A stretch of 25,805 bases of DNA, from contig CAZTCJ010000055.1 of assembly GCA_964612085.1 (NCBI GenBank), positions 1 to 25,805 on the forward strand, written 5' to 3'. The position numbers and the translations under genes were made by a program. This document shows positions 25,683 through 25,805 of this stretch, in pieces. The first letter of the stretch is position 1. Every line of letters starts with the position of its first letter. Below the pieces are notes generated by a model. It saw only the letters and a list, made by a program, of their open reading frames with translations, was not told where the DNA came from and did no database searches. Origin of the DNA: CAZTCJ01 sp964612085 (GTDB lineage Bacteria; Pseudomonadota; Alphaproteobacteria; JAJFIK01).

Positions 25683-25754
25683 GCGTTTTCGAACCGCAGT
25701 GAGGCGAAGCCGAACGCGCCCGTTCGCTGACGCTCACTGCTGAAAACGCTCTAG
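25683..25754. repeat. Second, composite palindrome sharing CGCTCTAG
   Basis: GCGTTTTC (25683-25690) pairs with GAAAACGC (25742-25749), GCAGTGAG (25696-25703) pairs with CTCACTGC (25733-25740), and the core CGAACG (25711-25716) pairs with CGTTCG (25721-25726) around CGCC. The element ends in CGCTCTAG, the same outer motif as the preceding palindrome. Nested stems with a shared end motif suggest a repeat family. The remaining bases to the window end show no gene. Confidence 0.75.
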
Positions 25755-25805
25755 GGTCAGGACCCATAAACGCTTGGCGCCGGGATCCGGGTTTCAGGGC
25801 GTCCG

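Overview
The window is GC-rich (by eye), gene-dense chromosomal DNA, most likely from an alphaproteobacterium of the Caulobacterales/Hyphomonadales type or a relative. The clearest sign is a Caulobacter-style maltodextrin system: a TonB-dependent outer-membrane receptor, an SLC45/GPH-like inner-membrane sugar transporter, a LacI-family regulator, a secreted GH13 amylase and a GH97 alpha-glucosidase, with no maltose ABC transporter. I saw no tRNA, rRNA, CRISPR array, transposase or phage gene. All sixteen coding genes look intact.

Layout. (1) 1-6543, minus strand: a beta-carbonic anhydrase, an M20 dipeptidase, a POT-family peptide transporter, a secreted alkylsulfatase-like metallo-beta-lactamase protein and an exported YHS-domain protein. 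The dipeptidase and POT transporter make a natural peptide uptake and hydrolysis pair. The sulfatase-like gene overlaps the POT stop codon (TGATG). (2) 6797-16807: the maltodextrin locus. malY and malI run on the plus strand and meet the amylase gene tail to tail. The amylase gene diverges from malA across a 472-bp regulatory region. The GH97 gene follows malA behind a strong intrinsic terminator. (3) 16982-19739: an IorAB-like molybdenum hydroxylase pair, with a [2Fe-2S] subunit and a Tat-exported molybdopterin subunit, preceded by a structured leader. (4) 19784-23158, minus strand: a secreted S33-type alpha/beta hydrolase followed by a NatAB-like ABC ATPase and permease, tightly coupled. (5) 23361-25624, plus strand: 3-hydroxybutyrate dehydrogenase and a flavin-containing monooxygenase. 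(6) 25625-25754: two adjacent large palindromes sharing the outer motif CTAGAGCG/CGCTCTAG, probably an interspersed repeat.

How the genes work together. In the maltodextrin locus the amylase shortens glucans outside the cytoplasm, MalA imports maltodextrins across the outer membrane with TonB energy, GH97 releases glucose in the periplasm, MalY carries the products across the inner membrane, and MalI probably represses the set. A shared TCTTTGCA-type motif upstream of both malY and the amylase gene is a candidate MalI operator. No completely new system stands out. The most interesting points are the regulatory structures (operator-like repeats, the terminator inside malA-GH97, alternative hairpins before the dipeptidase gene, and the leader before iorAB), the lipobox in the Tat signal of IorB, the periplasmic insert of the POT transporter and the terminal palindromes.
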